Notes: generated from the letters alone by a model not told the origin. Numbered from the stretch's first letter, positions 22,517 to 35,532 are shown. The stretch: DNA of 64,000 bases from Heligmosomoides polygyrus polygyrus (GCA_947396885.1 OX377202.1:68048643-68112642); one strand, 5' to 3'. Numbers and translations are program-made.

Positions 22517-25027
22517 GAGTCCTTGGATGTCTTAATTTTTGCAGCCTAGAACTAGCTTTAATCTGAGTGCTACCTTTTCCACCCGCGCTATAGTAATCGC
22601 TCGTGTCGGTTTTATCAGCGAGCGTGTTCCCGGCGTGTTCCCCGCTCCCGGCTCCGCCTTGATTCTCATGCCGATTCACTTTCGAATGCAATTACGCGGC
22701 GGATGGTCATTGTGGTTTTGTGCGAGCTGCAGCAGTGTCTGCGCTCTCTCGGCGGCCAGGCCTAGGCCCGTCAGGCGCGTGCTCCTCTCTTCCGCCGAAC
22801 ACCCTCGCCGACGGCGCTGTTCTCGCACTAAAACATATGGGACCAAAAAACAACGTCATCACACCACACTAAAATGGACATGGAATCTCGAGTAGAAGTC
22901 GCTCAGTAGTTCGCGGAGAGCTAGAGATGCTCGGAGCGCCTTAGCCCATGTTTCGTGCTGAAATGAATCATAAGCAGCTTTCTGAAGTCGACAAGGATGC
23001 TGGGACGGGTGAGCGCTCCTGCTGCCATTTCTGCTCCTGCTCCCTCCATTTACACCTTTTGGCGACGCCAGCGCTGCTGGTTGCGTTCGGTTTGATCAAG
23101 GGAGGTCTGACAATACAAAGCAAACAATCCGCCTCGCGTCATGGCATCGCAGTCGCAAATCATCGACTCGAGCTATCGATTGCCTATAACGATTCAGAAT
23201 AGCTGAAGGCATCAGCGCGAACGGAGCACCGCTGCAGAAGCTTTGGACGACAAGCGTGGTGGCGTCAGGCGAGTACCCGTGATAGCTGAGATGTTGTTCT
23301 CGTTAAACTCAGCGATGGTCCAGCAGTGAGCTCAGGATCTCACCACTTCAGCAGTCGTAGATCTTCCAGAAGTGCCTCGATTCAACATCAACTCGAACAT
23401 TCCGCAGGGGCCGCCGAAAACCGGAATGGAGCCAAGGACAACCGAGCGAGCGCCTTCATCTAATATCTCGATAGTTCGACGGTGGAACAGCCAAGGAGAT
23501 AGTGAAGGGCTCGCTAATGTCTTCACGAGGCGATAAAGGTCTTTGTGCAGCAATTTTTGGAAAAAAAACAATCGAATTTTTGGGAAGGGACGAACCACAT
23601 GCAGACGTTCCGTTACACCATCGAGTAACCCACTTCCATGGCTGTCACTGCTTTACTAAACAGACGTGCTTAAATGCTACAGAAAAGGACCAAAAGGCAA
23701 AAAGCAACCAAAAGCTACTCGAAAACAGTGCCAGATTAAGGTTCCAACTCCTCTCATCAAAAGAAACGGTCAAGATTTACCGAATGAGGGCTGTGATCAA
23801 AGAAGAACACCCATGAATAGTCAAGGGTCCAGATTATTTACTTATTTGGTAAATCCTAAGCCACACCACGGACGGTACTGTTAGGTGTTTGGAACCGCCA
23901 TCATGAAAAACTGCTCTTGAAGTGTAGTGGGGTAGAGGCAACTCTTCCACCTAGAAAGCAAAAGAGGATGGTCGCAGTCTGCATAGTCAAAAGTTAGCTC
24001 ACTCTCTTTATGGTTTGCATGCTTCCAATTTTCGACCACATTTTCGAGCCGTAAGAAGCAGAGATATAATCTCACCTATAGCCTTGAAGAGGGGGCCTCG
24101 AACAAGCGTAGTTTGTTTTTCGCTTTTAATGCGCCTAGTTACAACACAGGGCATCCTTTGTGACGCAGCGGTCACGATTTTACCTGATATGGGATTTCAA
24201 AAATGCAGCATCGAATTGGAAGCAGCGATTCGGGTTCCAAAGTCGCCATCTCTCTAAATGTTTTTGGACACAATTGCAGTGATATTTCCTGGGTAATTAA
24301 GCGTTTACGTTCTTCTATTTGTAACTGGTAACTAGTCATTTTCGGGGGCTTTTCGAACATTCCTTATTTTTGGTGTGCCCCTTCGCATCTGATACATTTC
24401 CGGCAGGCCGCATTTACATTAGACTTCATTCATTCAGCATTTCAACGTGCAGTTGCTTAGCTCTCTCTGACCTCAACTGTTATGGAGAAGAAGGAAGAGG
24501 AAGTGTGTTCTTACTTGGTTACCTTGACTTTTGCCAGTAACGCGACACAGCAGCAGAGAACCCCCGTCGTTCCCAAATTAGCTCGAGTTTATGCGCTCGA
24601 GCGTCTCCGTTCTCTGACAGATCTGCGTTTCTCTTTGGAAACATCATAACATCGTGGGACCTGACTCGCTGCCGCGTTTGCTTCGGCGTCGGCAGTCGTG
24701 TGCTGGACTGCCCTTCGGATTGCCCCATTGAGCCGCGAGACGGGGAACGTATGGCAGCCGCTTACACGAGTAATAGTATTTGGGCAAAAAACTTGGCAAT
24801 TACGTGCCGAGCCGCAGGAAAAGGCATTACCACAGCCCCGAGCTGAGTGGGTGCACTTTGCCCAGATAAGCGCTCTTTGACAAAGGCCGGTCGCGAGAGA
24901 CAGGCAGGCGTCGGTGCTTTTTTGGCCGTCGGCTGGCCCTCGAGCAGGGCACCTGCGACGGTCACTCTGACCTGGGTGAGGCGCGTCTTTCGTTCGGGGA
25001 AGAGCAGTGACCAGAAGGACGACTCAC
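22517..25027. other. Intron 1 of the TBC gene, no other assignable feature
   Basis: A coding-like minus-strand frame at about 23,340-23,470 (phrase VLGSIPVFGGPCGMFELM) ends near a GTGAGA donor, but exons 1 and 2 join in phase without it. A GC-rich patch lies at 22,700-22,800. No repeat copy is recognised. Confidence 0.4.
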
Positions 25028-25500
25028 CCTCCGGGAGGTCCCGTGAAATGCCACGTCGTCATGGATGATGAACTGCTGCCGCCGGCCGGTGTAGCTGGCG
25101 ACGGACGGCGTGTCGCGTCTGACGCCCTCCGCCGGCGTCGTGCAATGTCGCCCAGCACGCGGCCCGCTGCTATTACAATTCCATCGCCGAGTTGCTTCCT
25201 CCAGCTGACGCTCTTCGGCGCTCCATGGCGCCCGCTTCTTCGCCGCCGCCGCTGCTGCTTCCAAGTGGTCTTCACACTTGATCCCTCCCGTTCACACGTG
25301 AGCGCCACACAGGAACATGAGAGGGCGCCAGCATAAACAAACACGCACTGATAGCGCGGCCATTACGCTGTCGTGCTGGCGGCCCTGCGCACCCTTCTTT
25401 AGCCCGAGCATCGGAATTAGGCTTAGGGAATGAACCGACAACTCCGGTTGCCTGCAGTCTACTGCTCGCAGAACGACGTACGATCGACGTAGAGATCCTC
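24600..25500. promoter_or_regulatory. GC-rich island around the TBC gene start (probable promoter/5' region)
   Basis: This stretch is markedly more GC-rich than its surroundings and contains the presumed first coding exon (25,028-25,062). No TATA box or trans-splice acceptor can be fixed with certainty. Assignment as promoter/5' region rests on position upstream of and over exon 1; it is an inference. Confidence 0.4.
25028..25062 (-). CDS. TBC-domain gene, exon 1 with proposed start codon
   Basis: An ATG at 25,062 begins MTTWHFTGPPG; the exon ends GGAGG|GTGAGTCG, leaving two bases that join the first base of exon 2 to give glycine and then KVDDLGF. The GTGAGT donor and phase agreement are the main support. 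The frame stays open upstream to about 25,344, so an earlier start is possible, but the upstream residues are low-complexity (RRRRR, SSSSS), which argues for 5' UTR. Other first exons further right cannot be excluded. Confidence 0.6.
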
Positions 25501-27649
25501 TTGAAGACCGCTATTAAACGCATGCGTGGATCTAATAGAGCGCTTTACATTGTTCAGGATGTCGTAGGTGCACGGTCACACGCTAGCGAAGCACTTCCCG
25601 CGTTCTGGAAAATCCACTCAAAGAGCGCACTACTTCTCTTCCTTCCTGAGGGCCTGCTCATACTCCTGGACGGGAGCACAGGACAAGGTATACGTATCGA
25701 CTAGTGTCGAATATCGTCTGAGATAAATCAATACATAGGCCTTGCCCTGTGTCGCCCCCGTTGGGGAGTATGACGAGGCCCTGAGATATATGAATCTGTG
25801 TCGCCCTAGGAAACTGATTTCGAGATCCCGACAATGGTGAGTACGGGCGAGTCAGACGTATTCTCCTCTAGGCAACGATGGTAGTTGAATTTAATTAAAT
25901 AGAGATAGATAACCCGTCAACGTCAATGAATTTGCTTCATTGCTGGTGTCATTAGCTAGCCAGAAACTTTTCTGGAGAAAAACACTCACTAAAGTCACGT
26001 TGAGTCTCAAAACAGTTTGCTCCGATTTCGCTGTAGAGCAACAAGGGTTTTACTACTCGAGATAGGTCTTTAGATACCTTCGAAGGATAATGCCTTACTT
26101 CTAGTCGGAGCTCAATAGTTACTTTAGGGCAAGAAGGAGAGCGGAGAAGGGCGAAATGGAGGCGCAGATTTTGTGGTTTCACGGATTCATATGGAAGCAA
26201 AGCATGTGCACCATTCCATCCCTCGCATGGTGAGTCGGGAATACCATTCCCTCTGGCCATTCGTGTTTTGAATTTCTTGCTTCAGCGACTGGAGGAGCTT
26301 CACTTGCACCCACCGAGTTGAGGCATAGAAATTGTGATTCCTTTGGGAAGCACAATTCTCTTCTACGTGGTGTCGTGGAGCCACTTAAAACCGTGCTAGC
26401 AGTGAAACGCGAATTATGGTTGTTTGCCCTTCCCTCACGTCCTCTTTGGTAGGTCGAGAAACGAATCAGACCCGGAACGGAGTCGTCGTGCACATCGAAG
26501 CATCGAACCGACCGCGCCAATGGGCCCCGCTGCCTCGTATGCGGCAGTGAGGACAGACGCCGCTACTGTTGAACCGTGGGTTCCAAACTGCCCCATAGAG
26601 GTCAAGAGCGACCGACTCCGTGCCGCCAACGGTCTGCTCGCTCTCTGCAGCGACCCTGAAATGAGTGGAAAGCCGACTCCAGTCCACATACAACCTGGAA
26701 CTCACCGCTCTCTTTCCGGCTACCCACATCTGCTATGATACGCTTGGATACTGTAGAAGTGCTCTACATGGAACATATCAGGCTCGATGTTGGACCATTC
26801 TGCCTGATATATGCACCGCGTACAACTTTTTTTCAAATTGCGATTCGATTTTCCCCCGATTGGGGTTGTACAACAAATAGCCGATGTGTTAAATGGCGCT
26901 GCAAAGTCTAGGTTTTTAGCGCGGCGTAGTAGCTCGTCTCCTCGAACCTACGACTCCGCATTTAGAAGGCTGAGAGCAGTTGTGGTGGTGGCTGTGACCC
27001 ATGTCTAGATGCATTGCCTTGCAGAATCCGGGTTTCTACAATCAGGCCAGCAAGACAAAAATGGTCGGAATTGACTGAGCAATTCTTCGCAGTAAATTCC
27101 AATATAGCTTCGAATGTATACCGTTTCACTTAGGCCGTATGCCAGAAACGCGTAGTCGTCCTTGATCTCCATGTCTGATAGACACGAGCCAACCGCAGTG
27201 TCTGTCGTTTCTTTGCGTTGTTCGGCTAAATCACTTTAGACACCAAGTCCACTCTGGGGAATTGTCCCTAGACTGCTCGACGTGTCCCACGCGTCATTGC
27301 GCGCAAGCGCCACAACGACAGTTATGCTGCAGTGCTGTAATACACGTATTTACACCCCTTCACACGTAAATTCCAACTCATCAGTGACGTTTGACAGCTG
27401 ACGAGGACCACGGAAGGCCATTTCATACTCGACTCGAACCGACAAAGGTTGCACCACGGGTCCATGGTGGATTTGGGGCCGCAAATAGGCTCGGAGTCAC
27501 CATACACTAGACATTGGACTCGACGTCGATTGGAATAAATCGTAACCGTGATTTTTTTTCAAACCGTTGACACCGGGAGAAAGAATTACGCGGATAATGG
27601 CATCTTTGAAAAGCGCCGCATCTAGGGATGATTCAGGTAAGAGCTGCTT
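25063..27649. other. Sequence right of the TBC gene, candidate exon only
   Basis: A GC-rich patch spans 26,440-26,700. A minus-strand frame at 25,990-26,200 (phrases KVSKDLSRVVKPLLLYSEI, FETQRDF) ends exactly at a GTGAGT donor (25,989-25,984) and is the best exon candidate here, but no family is recognised and no acceptor is convincing. The rest shows nothing assignable. Confidence 0.35.
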
Positions 27650-30043
27650 TGACAAGAAGGATTTTCTTATAATCCAGATACTGATATATCTTTGGACCTT
27701 ACACCGTTAGGCATGAGCGATCATAATAGCATAACATTTGACATAAGATGCGAGGCTGTCGCTCCAACACCAGTTTATCGCAGAGTATATTCCCAGTGCA
27801 ACTTTGATGAAGTGTGCACAGCTTTAGCCCAAGTGAGATGGAGGGAGCTTCTTGAATCCAGGAACAGTGTAAATGAAAAGTATGAGCTTTTTCTATCCAT
27901 ACTTCAAACATGTATCGAAACATACGTCCCTCTCAAAGTGGTTTCGTCATTAAAGACCACCATTCTTCCTAAACATTTACAAAACATGCTATCTCATCGT
28001 GAATGCTTGTTTGTTGAGGCAAGGCGTACCGGGAACTGGAACCTATACAAAATGTATAATGAAAAATTTTCGGCCCATCTTAAAAAATACAATAATTATT
28101 TAGAGAAAAAAGCTGTTGAGTCTAATAACATTCGTAGGTTCTACACGTTTATTAATAGCAAAATTCGTGAGAAGAGCTCAGTCAGTTCTCTTGTCGAGGG
28201 TGGTATCATAGCCACCTCCGCTATGGAGAAGGCTGATGTTTTAGCAAATCAATTTGAGAAAATCTTCCAAAAGGATGATGGCAGAACTCAGGAGCATTTT
28301 GATCCACATCCTCTTGAGTCGATGAAAGATATTCCGTAGTTTGGTGCGAATGAACTATATGAGCTCATTAATAAGTGGTCCAACTCTTCGTCGATGACCC
28401 CGGATTTGGTACCTTTATATTTCATTAAGAGGGTGGCTGCTGTCATATGTGGTCCTCTTTCCTACATCTTTAATCAATCACTAATGTATAGCGAGATTCC
28501 TCAACGTTGGAAGCACTGCTTCGTCACCCCGATTCTTAAAAAAGAGCCAGCTAGCAATCCTGAAAACTACCGGCCGGTGAGCATTACATCTGTGTTCTGT
28601 AGGCTTTTTGAGAAGGTGCTTAAGGAGCATATGCTTATCCACATTCACGCCAATGGCATTTTCCCTCCGAATCAGCATGGTTTTTCTTCTGGCAGGTCTG
28701 TTCAAACGAATCTCTTAGAATGTCTACATGACTGGACGGAAGCAGTGGACAGAAAGCACAGATGTGATGTCGTTTACTTTGACTTTGCTAAGGCATTTGA
28801 TAGAGTGTCTCACCAAAAGTTGGTTGTCAAACTAGAGAGATATAAGTTCCACCCCATTGTAATTAAATGGATTGCTCAGTATCTCACTGGTAGAACGTTT
28901 CAGGTCAAGGTTGAGAATTCTTTTTCAAGCGTAAGGTGGGTAGAAAGTGGTGTTCCACAAGGAGCGGTACTCTCTCCTATACTCTTCAACATCTATACTG
29001 CAGAGCTTCCAAATATTGTGCAGCAATGCGATGTTACTATGAAAATGTATGCTGACGATGTGAAGATCTATAGAACTATAACAAGGCACGAGGACGTTTG
29101 TTTGATGCAGAACGCAATAGATTTGTTGGCGAGATGGGCAGATAGATGGCAGCTTCCTCTCGCTCCACAAAAAACTGTTGTTTTGCACCTAAATTCCGGT
29201 ACATCAACCCATCCATATAAGTACAACATAAACGGGTGTACGTTAGCAGCTGTGGACTCTGTTAAAGACCTGGGCTTTCATTATGATAATAATCTAGACT
29301 TTGGGAAGCATATCCGAGAGGTTTGTAACTCAGCCATGCTACGAACGTCGAACATCTTTAGGGCTTTAACTACTAAGAATAAATCCGTTCTACTTAAGGT
29401 ATACAAAACCTACGTACGCCCTCTTGTTGAATCTAGTGCCTCTGTCTTCGCTCCTTATAAGAAAAAGGACATATGCAGAATGGAGAAGGTACAAAACAAT
29501 TTCACTCGCAAACTTCTCCTTCGAACAAATAGCTTCTTATACTCGCGAGTACCAAAAGCTTCAATTAGAAACAAATATCTCGGTATACCGACCCTAGAAT
29601 CTCGTCGCAAAGTATTCGATGTGTGTCTTGTACATAAACTGCTGAACTTCACACCTGCTTCTGGGCCTTGTAAATTCTTTAAAACGAAGAAATCTCTAAC
29701 ACGAGGGGAACCTGAAAAGTTATCTCTTCCTCGCCCCAGAACCCGACTACGAGCCACATCGTTCACATATAGAGCTGGCAGCTTGTACTTAAAAATTGCT
29801 AAACATATTCAGTCTCCCGTAACTCCGGGACAAATGAAAAGCCGTGTAGGTATTGCCTTGCTTAGAAACGAGATTTCTTAAACAGTATATGACTTTGCAT
29901 CCTGGCGTTGCTGTTGACTAGTTCCTTGTTCTGGATTTTATTTGTTTTCATTGTTTGTTAGTTTATACACGCTGTTGTCGTTGTACATTGACTGCTTTTC
30001 AACGATTGCCTTATGCAAGCGTAATAAACATAAACATAAACAT
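27650..30043 (+). mobile_element. CR1/jockey-type LINE, 5'-truncated, one in-frame stop
   Basis: The frame starts inside the endonuclease end (GMSDHNSITFDI, 27,711) and runs to TAA at 29,881, interrupted only by a TAG at 28,337-28,339 (both halves are in the same frame). It shows RT fingers (NYRPVSI), motif A (DFAKAFDRVSH), motif B (GVPQGAVLSPILFNIY), motif C (MYADDVKIY), motif D (PQKTVVLHLN) and motif E (VKDLGFHYD), then a C-terminal region. A 3' UTR ends in a short (TAAACA)n tail at about 30,018-30,043. The 5' truncation, tandem tail and near-intact frame indicate a fairly recent insertion that is now inactive. Confidence 0.93.
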
Positions 30044-31884
30044 CAGATATCCATATCAGATTACTGATTAAAATTAGTTGTCTGGATTATCCGACAATCC
30101 GATCTGGTGAAAATCCCCCATTTGAATCGCTCTAAGGTGCATGCGGCTGCCGCCCAGGCGGCAACTTCTGTTCCTCTGCCCTATGCTTAAAGATAGGGCT
30201 GCTGCGCTGCCGCAAAAGTGCGCGGAGGCGTTTATTACAATCCTCACCTTGTCATGGGTGTAGAACACACTAGTGTTGCATAGATTTTTTAGTTTCTTTC
30301 AACACAAAATGTTGTGTAGGGCTGTCGGCTCCAGGACCAAACTCCAACGCGACGTCGCGCGCTAGCCGCGTGCGACCTCGCGGCGCTAAAACGAGGACGT
30401 GCATTCGGTGACGCATGGTTACCCGCGAGCACCATGTTCTCAGTGTTTAAGCTGTGTTTAAGCTCCCAGACCACATTTCTGGCAAGGGACTTAAGATTCC
30501 ACAGAATGTGGTAGGCAACAGTCTGCAGTAGCACAATTGATCTGAAAATGGGTGATAGTGACTTTTTCCCGTAGTATAACCATAATCACGGGTAAAAATT
30601 GACCGAAGAAGTTGTAGATGGCAAATGCTGACGCTAGAAACCATCCACATGACAAGGATTCCTGTATAAACTATCGCTGATCGTCCTATTGAAACCACAT
30701 TCATATACCATCTCCAAGAAAAGTTGAAATAAGGCAAAGGCGTGCCGCATGTCCTGTAGGAAGCGTTTGTAGCCGTCGGAAGCATCGGACCGTGACAACT
30801 GTTCCAATTTCGTCGCGCACTGTGCGCGACGCCAGGGGGGTTCGCGCGGCGTTGGAGTTATGTCTGCCCCCGAGGGCTGTCGCACAAGGTGACCCCAATC
30901 ACTATAATCGTAGGCGTAAAGTTCATCAATATCGTGCCACTGACGTCCTGGCGTTCACGAGTAAAGCCGTGTGGAGAACGTGGACTACACCGCTCCAGCG
31001 TAACTGAGAGCTTGGGGTTTGCGCCCAATGACGTGACCATACGTGCGGACGGGTCGTGTCCCAAGATTCACTTGGCGCCCAAACGGATCAAACCCGTTGT
31101 CCTCGCCACAAGTTCACGATCGGCATAGAAGCAAAAGGCTACAGTAGAGAAAAGCAGAATTGTATTAGAGGAGAAGCTGAAGCTATCGATGCCTTTGTTT
31201 TAGCTCCATTAGAGAAAGGACGTCGCCGCTAGCCACCTCCTTGCGATTCGCTACGAATTCTACTCGTGCACCTCTTCATGAAGGCACACCCACTTTATAT
31301 TAATATTAATTGGGATTATATCGCCTATAATGGCTATGGCTTCTTCACTGGTATATGAATTTTTTTCCAATGTATTCGTCAGTGGCTTCTCTTCCCTTCG
31401 CATGTCACCGAATCAGATGGCTTGTGGCTCACATGGATGGTTTCGTCTGTATGGACGCCAGCTAAGCCACTCTCAGCTCGTGATGTTCTTGACGTCGACG
31501 CAGCCACCTTACGCACTACAGTATCGCGAGTGCCGCGGCGATATAGGGGATCATCGGTGGGATTCAATCACATGGCCTAGCCTTTCATTGTTCCGGTTTC
31601 ATCCAGTCAGAACAGAGTGCCCTCAGGCTGTAACTACCAACCTGTGCTAGCGCTGGTAAAGTACGAAAACAAATAGGAAAACAAACGGAATCAAGAGAGC
31701 AAATTAATGAGGCAGACACGTTTTTTTTTGCAAAAAAAGTTCCCATCTGCGCTTTAGAACAGTCATTCTTCACATTTTTAGTATTCTTTTGAAAGCCATA
31801 TTTGAAGCTTCGAAACTGTGAGTAGTAGAAACGTCCTGCAGAAGTAGCGCTAGTAATCTTTGAAATCTTCCCTACTGTTGTTGG

Positions 31885-32106
31885 CTAGTGTGTATTGGGT
31901 GACACGAGACTTTTAGGTGGATCCTTATCTCGCAGCGTCCGACGTTTCGACTTCTCTTCGTCTTTAAGGGTCTGAATGTGGTGCACAGGTGCATAAGTTT
32001 TGATTTGACGCCACCACATGCCTCGACTATCCCAGCATTTCCGATTTGCACCCACGAACTCAACGAGTCCAAGAGGGAGAGACGCGAACTCACCAACTGG
32101 ATCCAT
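31885..32106 (-). CDS. Unassigned coding-like frame
   Basis: A 73-codon minus-strand frame begins MDPVGEFASLPLGLVEF and ends in a charged tail (DEEKSKRRTLRDKDPPKSL) before a TAG. Composition is protein-like and better than the overlapping frames. A GTGAGT donor-like word lies right after the first 13 bases, so the ATG may instead belong to a tiny first exon. No family is recognised; it could be a terminal exon or transposon piece. Confidence 0.3.
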   Translation of the reverse strand: MDPVGEFASLPLGLVEFVGANRKCWDSRGMWWRQIKTYAPVHHIQTLKDEEKSKRRTLRDKDPPKSLVSPNTH

Positions 32107-33762
32107 CTCGAGGGCCGACGACGTTCGCCCGCGTTAGTTGACCAGTAGGGGCGAGTGGAACACACTGTGCACCTAGGTCGTCGACCGGTCCTTCTACAGT
32201 TCGCAACGAGATGAGAACAGAAAAAGCCACTCGTTACAAAAAAAACAAAACAAAGCACTCAATTCAGTTGTTCATCAGTCGATTTCTCATGAAAATCCAG
32301 CATGCCTCTAACGCTTTCTTTTTTTAGGCTCCTGCTTTTTAGGTTTTTCTAGTGATCGTAAGAACTATTGATATTCGATGGGGCCCGTACACATACCAGC
32401 TGCCGTCCCAACGTGTTGCTTGCAACAGTATGCTTTACATCGATGTAGTGCGCGACTTGTCGTGAATCAAGGATCTTCTTTGAGGCAGGCAACATATGTG
32501 CTTCTTCTACTTTCTTTGGGCGCAGCACCACTACTACGAAACATCATCACTAGGACTCCATCCTCGCGTTGTTGTAAAGAAAAGGCGAAAGGAAGAAATA
32601 ATTTTTTTATAGAACCGTTTTTTGAGACTAAAACCTAAAACGAGCAACAGCAGCACCTAGTCTGATTCATGTCTCGCACAAGTCCTTAGGCAGAAGCCAA
32701 GCGGCATAAAATCCCTTTCCCTATGCTTCCTGTATGCTCGTCGGCAATAGAATCCTCGTAAAACCAATATCTTAAGACTCGAGGTGTGTTCACTGAAGCT
32801 GGTAGGAGACATGCAGTGAGCAACTATTATAGTTCATCCAACCTTCGGTAATTCGACTCAAGGCCGTGCAAAGCCAGTAAACAGCAGGTTCAACGAGAGT
32901 AGTCACCTTACAAAGGGTAAATGCGTTAGACACTATTCTGCATTAGGCAGTTCTCCACACAAGATCTTGTCCCTTCCTAGAGCACATGAGTACTCAATTT
33001 TGCTCGCAGGTAAAAGGCGATTTGGTGAAGAGAGTTGGTGAACGAAGCTGGGGGACGTAAATCAAGGATGGTCTACCCGCTCACCTTGAGTTCATTAAAC
33101 TGCTTTGGAACCAATGCTTGGTGGATTCTATTACTACAAGCTGTGACTGTTTTGAAGTATCTTGTTAGATTTGCAGACAAAATGGCCCCTGAACACTAAA
33201 TGCGTTGACAGCGTTGACAGTAGGCCAACGCAGCCATAGTGCCAGCATGAGTGCCGACGATATCTCAACAGTCACCGGCAGAAAGCTCGGAAGAGCTTTC
33301 CCACAACTTCACGATGACGTAGCCAGTGTGACGGTGCCGAACTGCCGCGTTATTGGGCGGTGAATATTTCCTTGTCGAAAAACCGGTCCCTTCGTTCGTC
33401 CTAAGCGCCCGCATATTTTACTAAGGCGAGCGCTGGCGCTCGATTCTCCCAGTCGCTGGATGGGGGCGGGGTGACGGAGAGGAGGGAGCACGAAGGAGAC
33501 GAAGCGATCTAAACGGGCAGATGTTTGAGAGATGTTGCGAGCGGACAATAAACAGCGCATAAAGTTGGGGAAGCACGCCGATCTCTGCGCCTCGCCGCCG
33601 TTCCCGCCGCTGCGGCGCTGCTTCTGAGCTGCGCTGCCCTCAGACGACCCCCTTGTCCAGCTGCTGCTGGACAAGCACAAATGAGTTCGTGAGCGACCCA
33701 TGGAGAGCGGCCGGATGAGCCGAATTTAGCGCGCGTTCTGGCGTTCATCACCCATGCTGCGG

Positions 33763-33814
33763 GCAATGGCTGGGGTGCTAGGCGACAGGCAATGGCTGGG
33801 GTGCTAGGCGACAG
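33763..33814. repeat. Two-copy 26-bp tandem duplication
   Basis: The unit GCAATGGCTGGGGTGCTAGG plus CGACAG occurs twice without change at 33,763-33,788 and 33,789-33,814, at the edge of a GC-rich island. Confidence 0.95.
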
Positions 33815-35532
33815 TGAGGGTAGCCGTCGAGCGGTGATCGTAGCCCTTAAGGGTCAGCCGCCATCCTTGGACAAAGGCTCGTCTCGGTGCCAACGAACAT
33901 TCAGGATTTGGCTTTTCGCCGCATCGCCGTTGCTTAGACAGCGTCTCGGTCTACACGACTAGACGTAGATATACACAGCAATATCAGCCATGCGATGGAC
34001 ACGTCTTCAGCGTCTTCAAGTGGTATATCTGATGTGAGGATGAGGCCCGAAATGGGTTAATCCAATGAAGGTTGCTTAGCTAATTACTTCCAAGTGAACG
34101 CCACAGGCAAGGATTCGTCATCTGAAGTGAAAAAGTGAAACACAGAGCAATCAGGCCGTTTTTTTTTAAATACGAACTTGCAACGTTATAGAATTGAGCC
34201 ATTCGCGATGCTCTAACCGATCTGAATACGATAATCCCTCCTCAACATTAAACTCTGAAGAGATAGGGCACCCTACTAACCAGGAATTCCACCAAAAAGC
34301 TAGCTACTTCCTCCGGTTTCCGTGCACTTAGTCAAGAGGACAGCGAAGCATGACACGAAGTCTCACATCTGTGTGTTCACTCTACCTCGAAAAGCTTCCT
34401 AATTCCCTTACACTCAAGCTGAGCTGTCATCTGAAATCTGCCATTTTCTATCATGCTTTCTCGCCCATTTGATTGACAACTATTAATGACACTTCACATG
34501 CAATGCAACAGCAGCGAAAGAACCACTGACCACTAACCGTATCGTAAATGCTCTCTCACTGCCAACTTAAGAGATTAGCAGCATGACGAGCACACTCCGT
34601 GGTGTTAGCTCTTGCCTCTGGTTCTGGCCTAAGTCCCAAATGGCTTCAATTTGATTGGAATCTCCTGTCAGCTCGGCGGTGAAACGCGTGTCCTTTTTTT
34701 CTTAGCAGCATCATCGTCCGAGAACGATTTGCATACTGGTTGCTCCCACTTGGAGTGGAACTTCTTCTGATTTTTTGCGGTTGTTGTGGGAAAAGCGAGA
34801 ATTCGCTTGAACCTATTCCCTTTTCATATTTCAGATTCTTAAATATGTAATGATTTAAATTTAAAGCGAAAAGCTTAGGGAAATGTTTTGTATAGGTAGC
34901 GTGCACGTATGTCTGAACTTACCTTGATGCTCCATTTGCTCGACATTATTGAGAGGCTTAGGAGCTGCTATACCCCTCTGCTTGCGCCACCTAACTCGAC
35001 TAGAGGTTTGCTACATCATTGGCACGGATGTGGGCATGTGTAGACGTAAACCTTACCACTTTCATTGTCCATAATGTTTCCCGGCCTTTTGGGCTACAAT
35101 CAGTACCAGATCTGGAGAGCCCATCTCCCGAGATCACTCCCTCCCTGCGAGACTGCTTTGCACAGTAGAGTTTAATCGTGCAGCGATATGCATGTAAACC
35201 TTTCGATCCGCTCCACTTTGACTAGATTAATTTCCGGATTAGTAGCTTTTATCCCGAACATAAGCTACTTTGAGAAACGTAGATTATCCTAGCGAAGCAT
35301 CAATATCTGATGCAGAAACATCACCAAGAGAATACCTAGTTGGCCTTCGATTTCAAGAGGCGCTTCTTCTTTTTCTTCCGCCAAGCCCTATTGAAGTTGT
35401 TATTTTAAAAGTGGCTCATTATATGGTACACCGAAAGGCGGTTTACAAAGAAAAAGAGCTGGTGTGATGTATCAAACTGGGTGTTTCAGCGAAGCTGTTT
35501 CATGTTTGTCCACTCATCCAGTTTTTCCAGTA

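Larger units (their letters stand above)
114..25062 (-). other. Span of a split TBC-domain Rab-GAP gene (GRTP1/TBC1D6-like), 3' part beyond window
   Basis: Five minus-strand exons join with consistent phases into about 155 residues, beginning at an ATG at 25,062 and running off the left edge. TBC proteins stimulate GTP hydrolysis by Rab GTPases on membranes, using an arginine finger and a glutamine finger; both motifs are visible (IRIDLPRTFP and GYCQ). The acidic N-terminal block followed by MRRRKRWEK, LKRFVYKGIP and IWLRN is the order seen in GRTP1/TBC1D6. That family is usually about 340 residues, so roughly half should lie left of this window. Introns are 2,830, 13,980, 7,435 and 239 bp; the large ones are packed with LINEs and SINEs. 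Both RTE-type LINEs inside intron 2 lie in the same orientation as the gene. Exon calls are from splice signals, phase and motif order only; the assignment to GRTP1 rather than another TBC subfamily is inference. Confidence 0.85.
30044..35532. other. Gene-poor stretch
   Basis: A perfect 9-bp-arm palindrome (GTCGCGCAC-T-GTGCGCGAC, 30,812-30,830) lies in a GC-rich patch. A GC-rich island spans about 33,310-33,720. A GTAAGT donor on the minus strand at 34,922-34,917 ends a short coding-like frame (KQRGIAAPKPLNNVEQMEHQ), possibly a first exon; its partner exon could not be fixed. Nothing else is recognisable apart from the frame and duplication listed separately. Confidence 0.45.
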
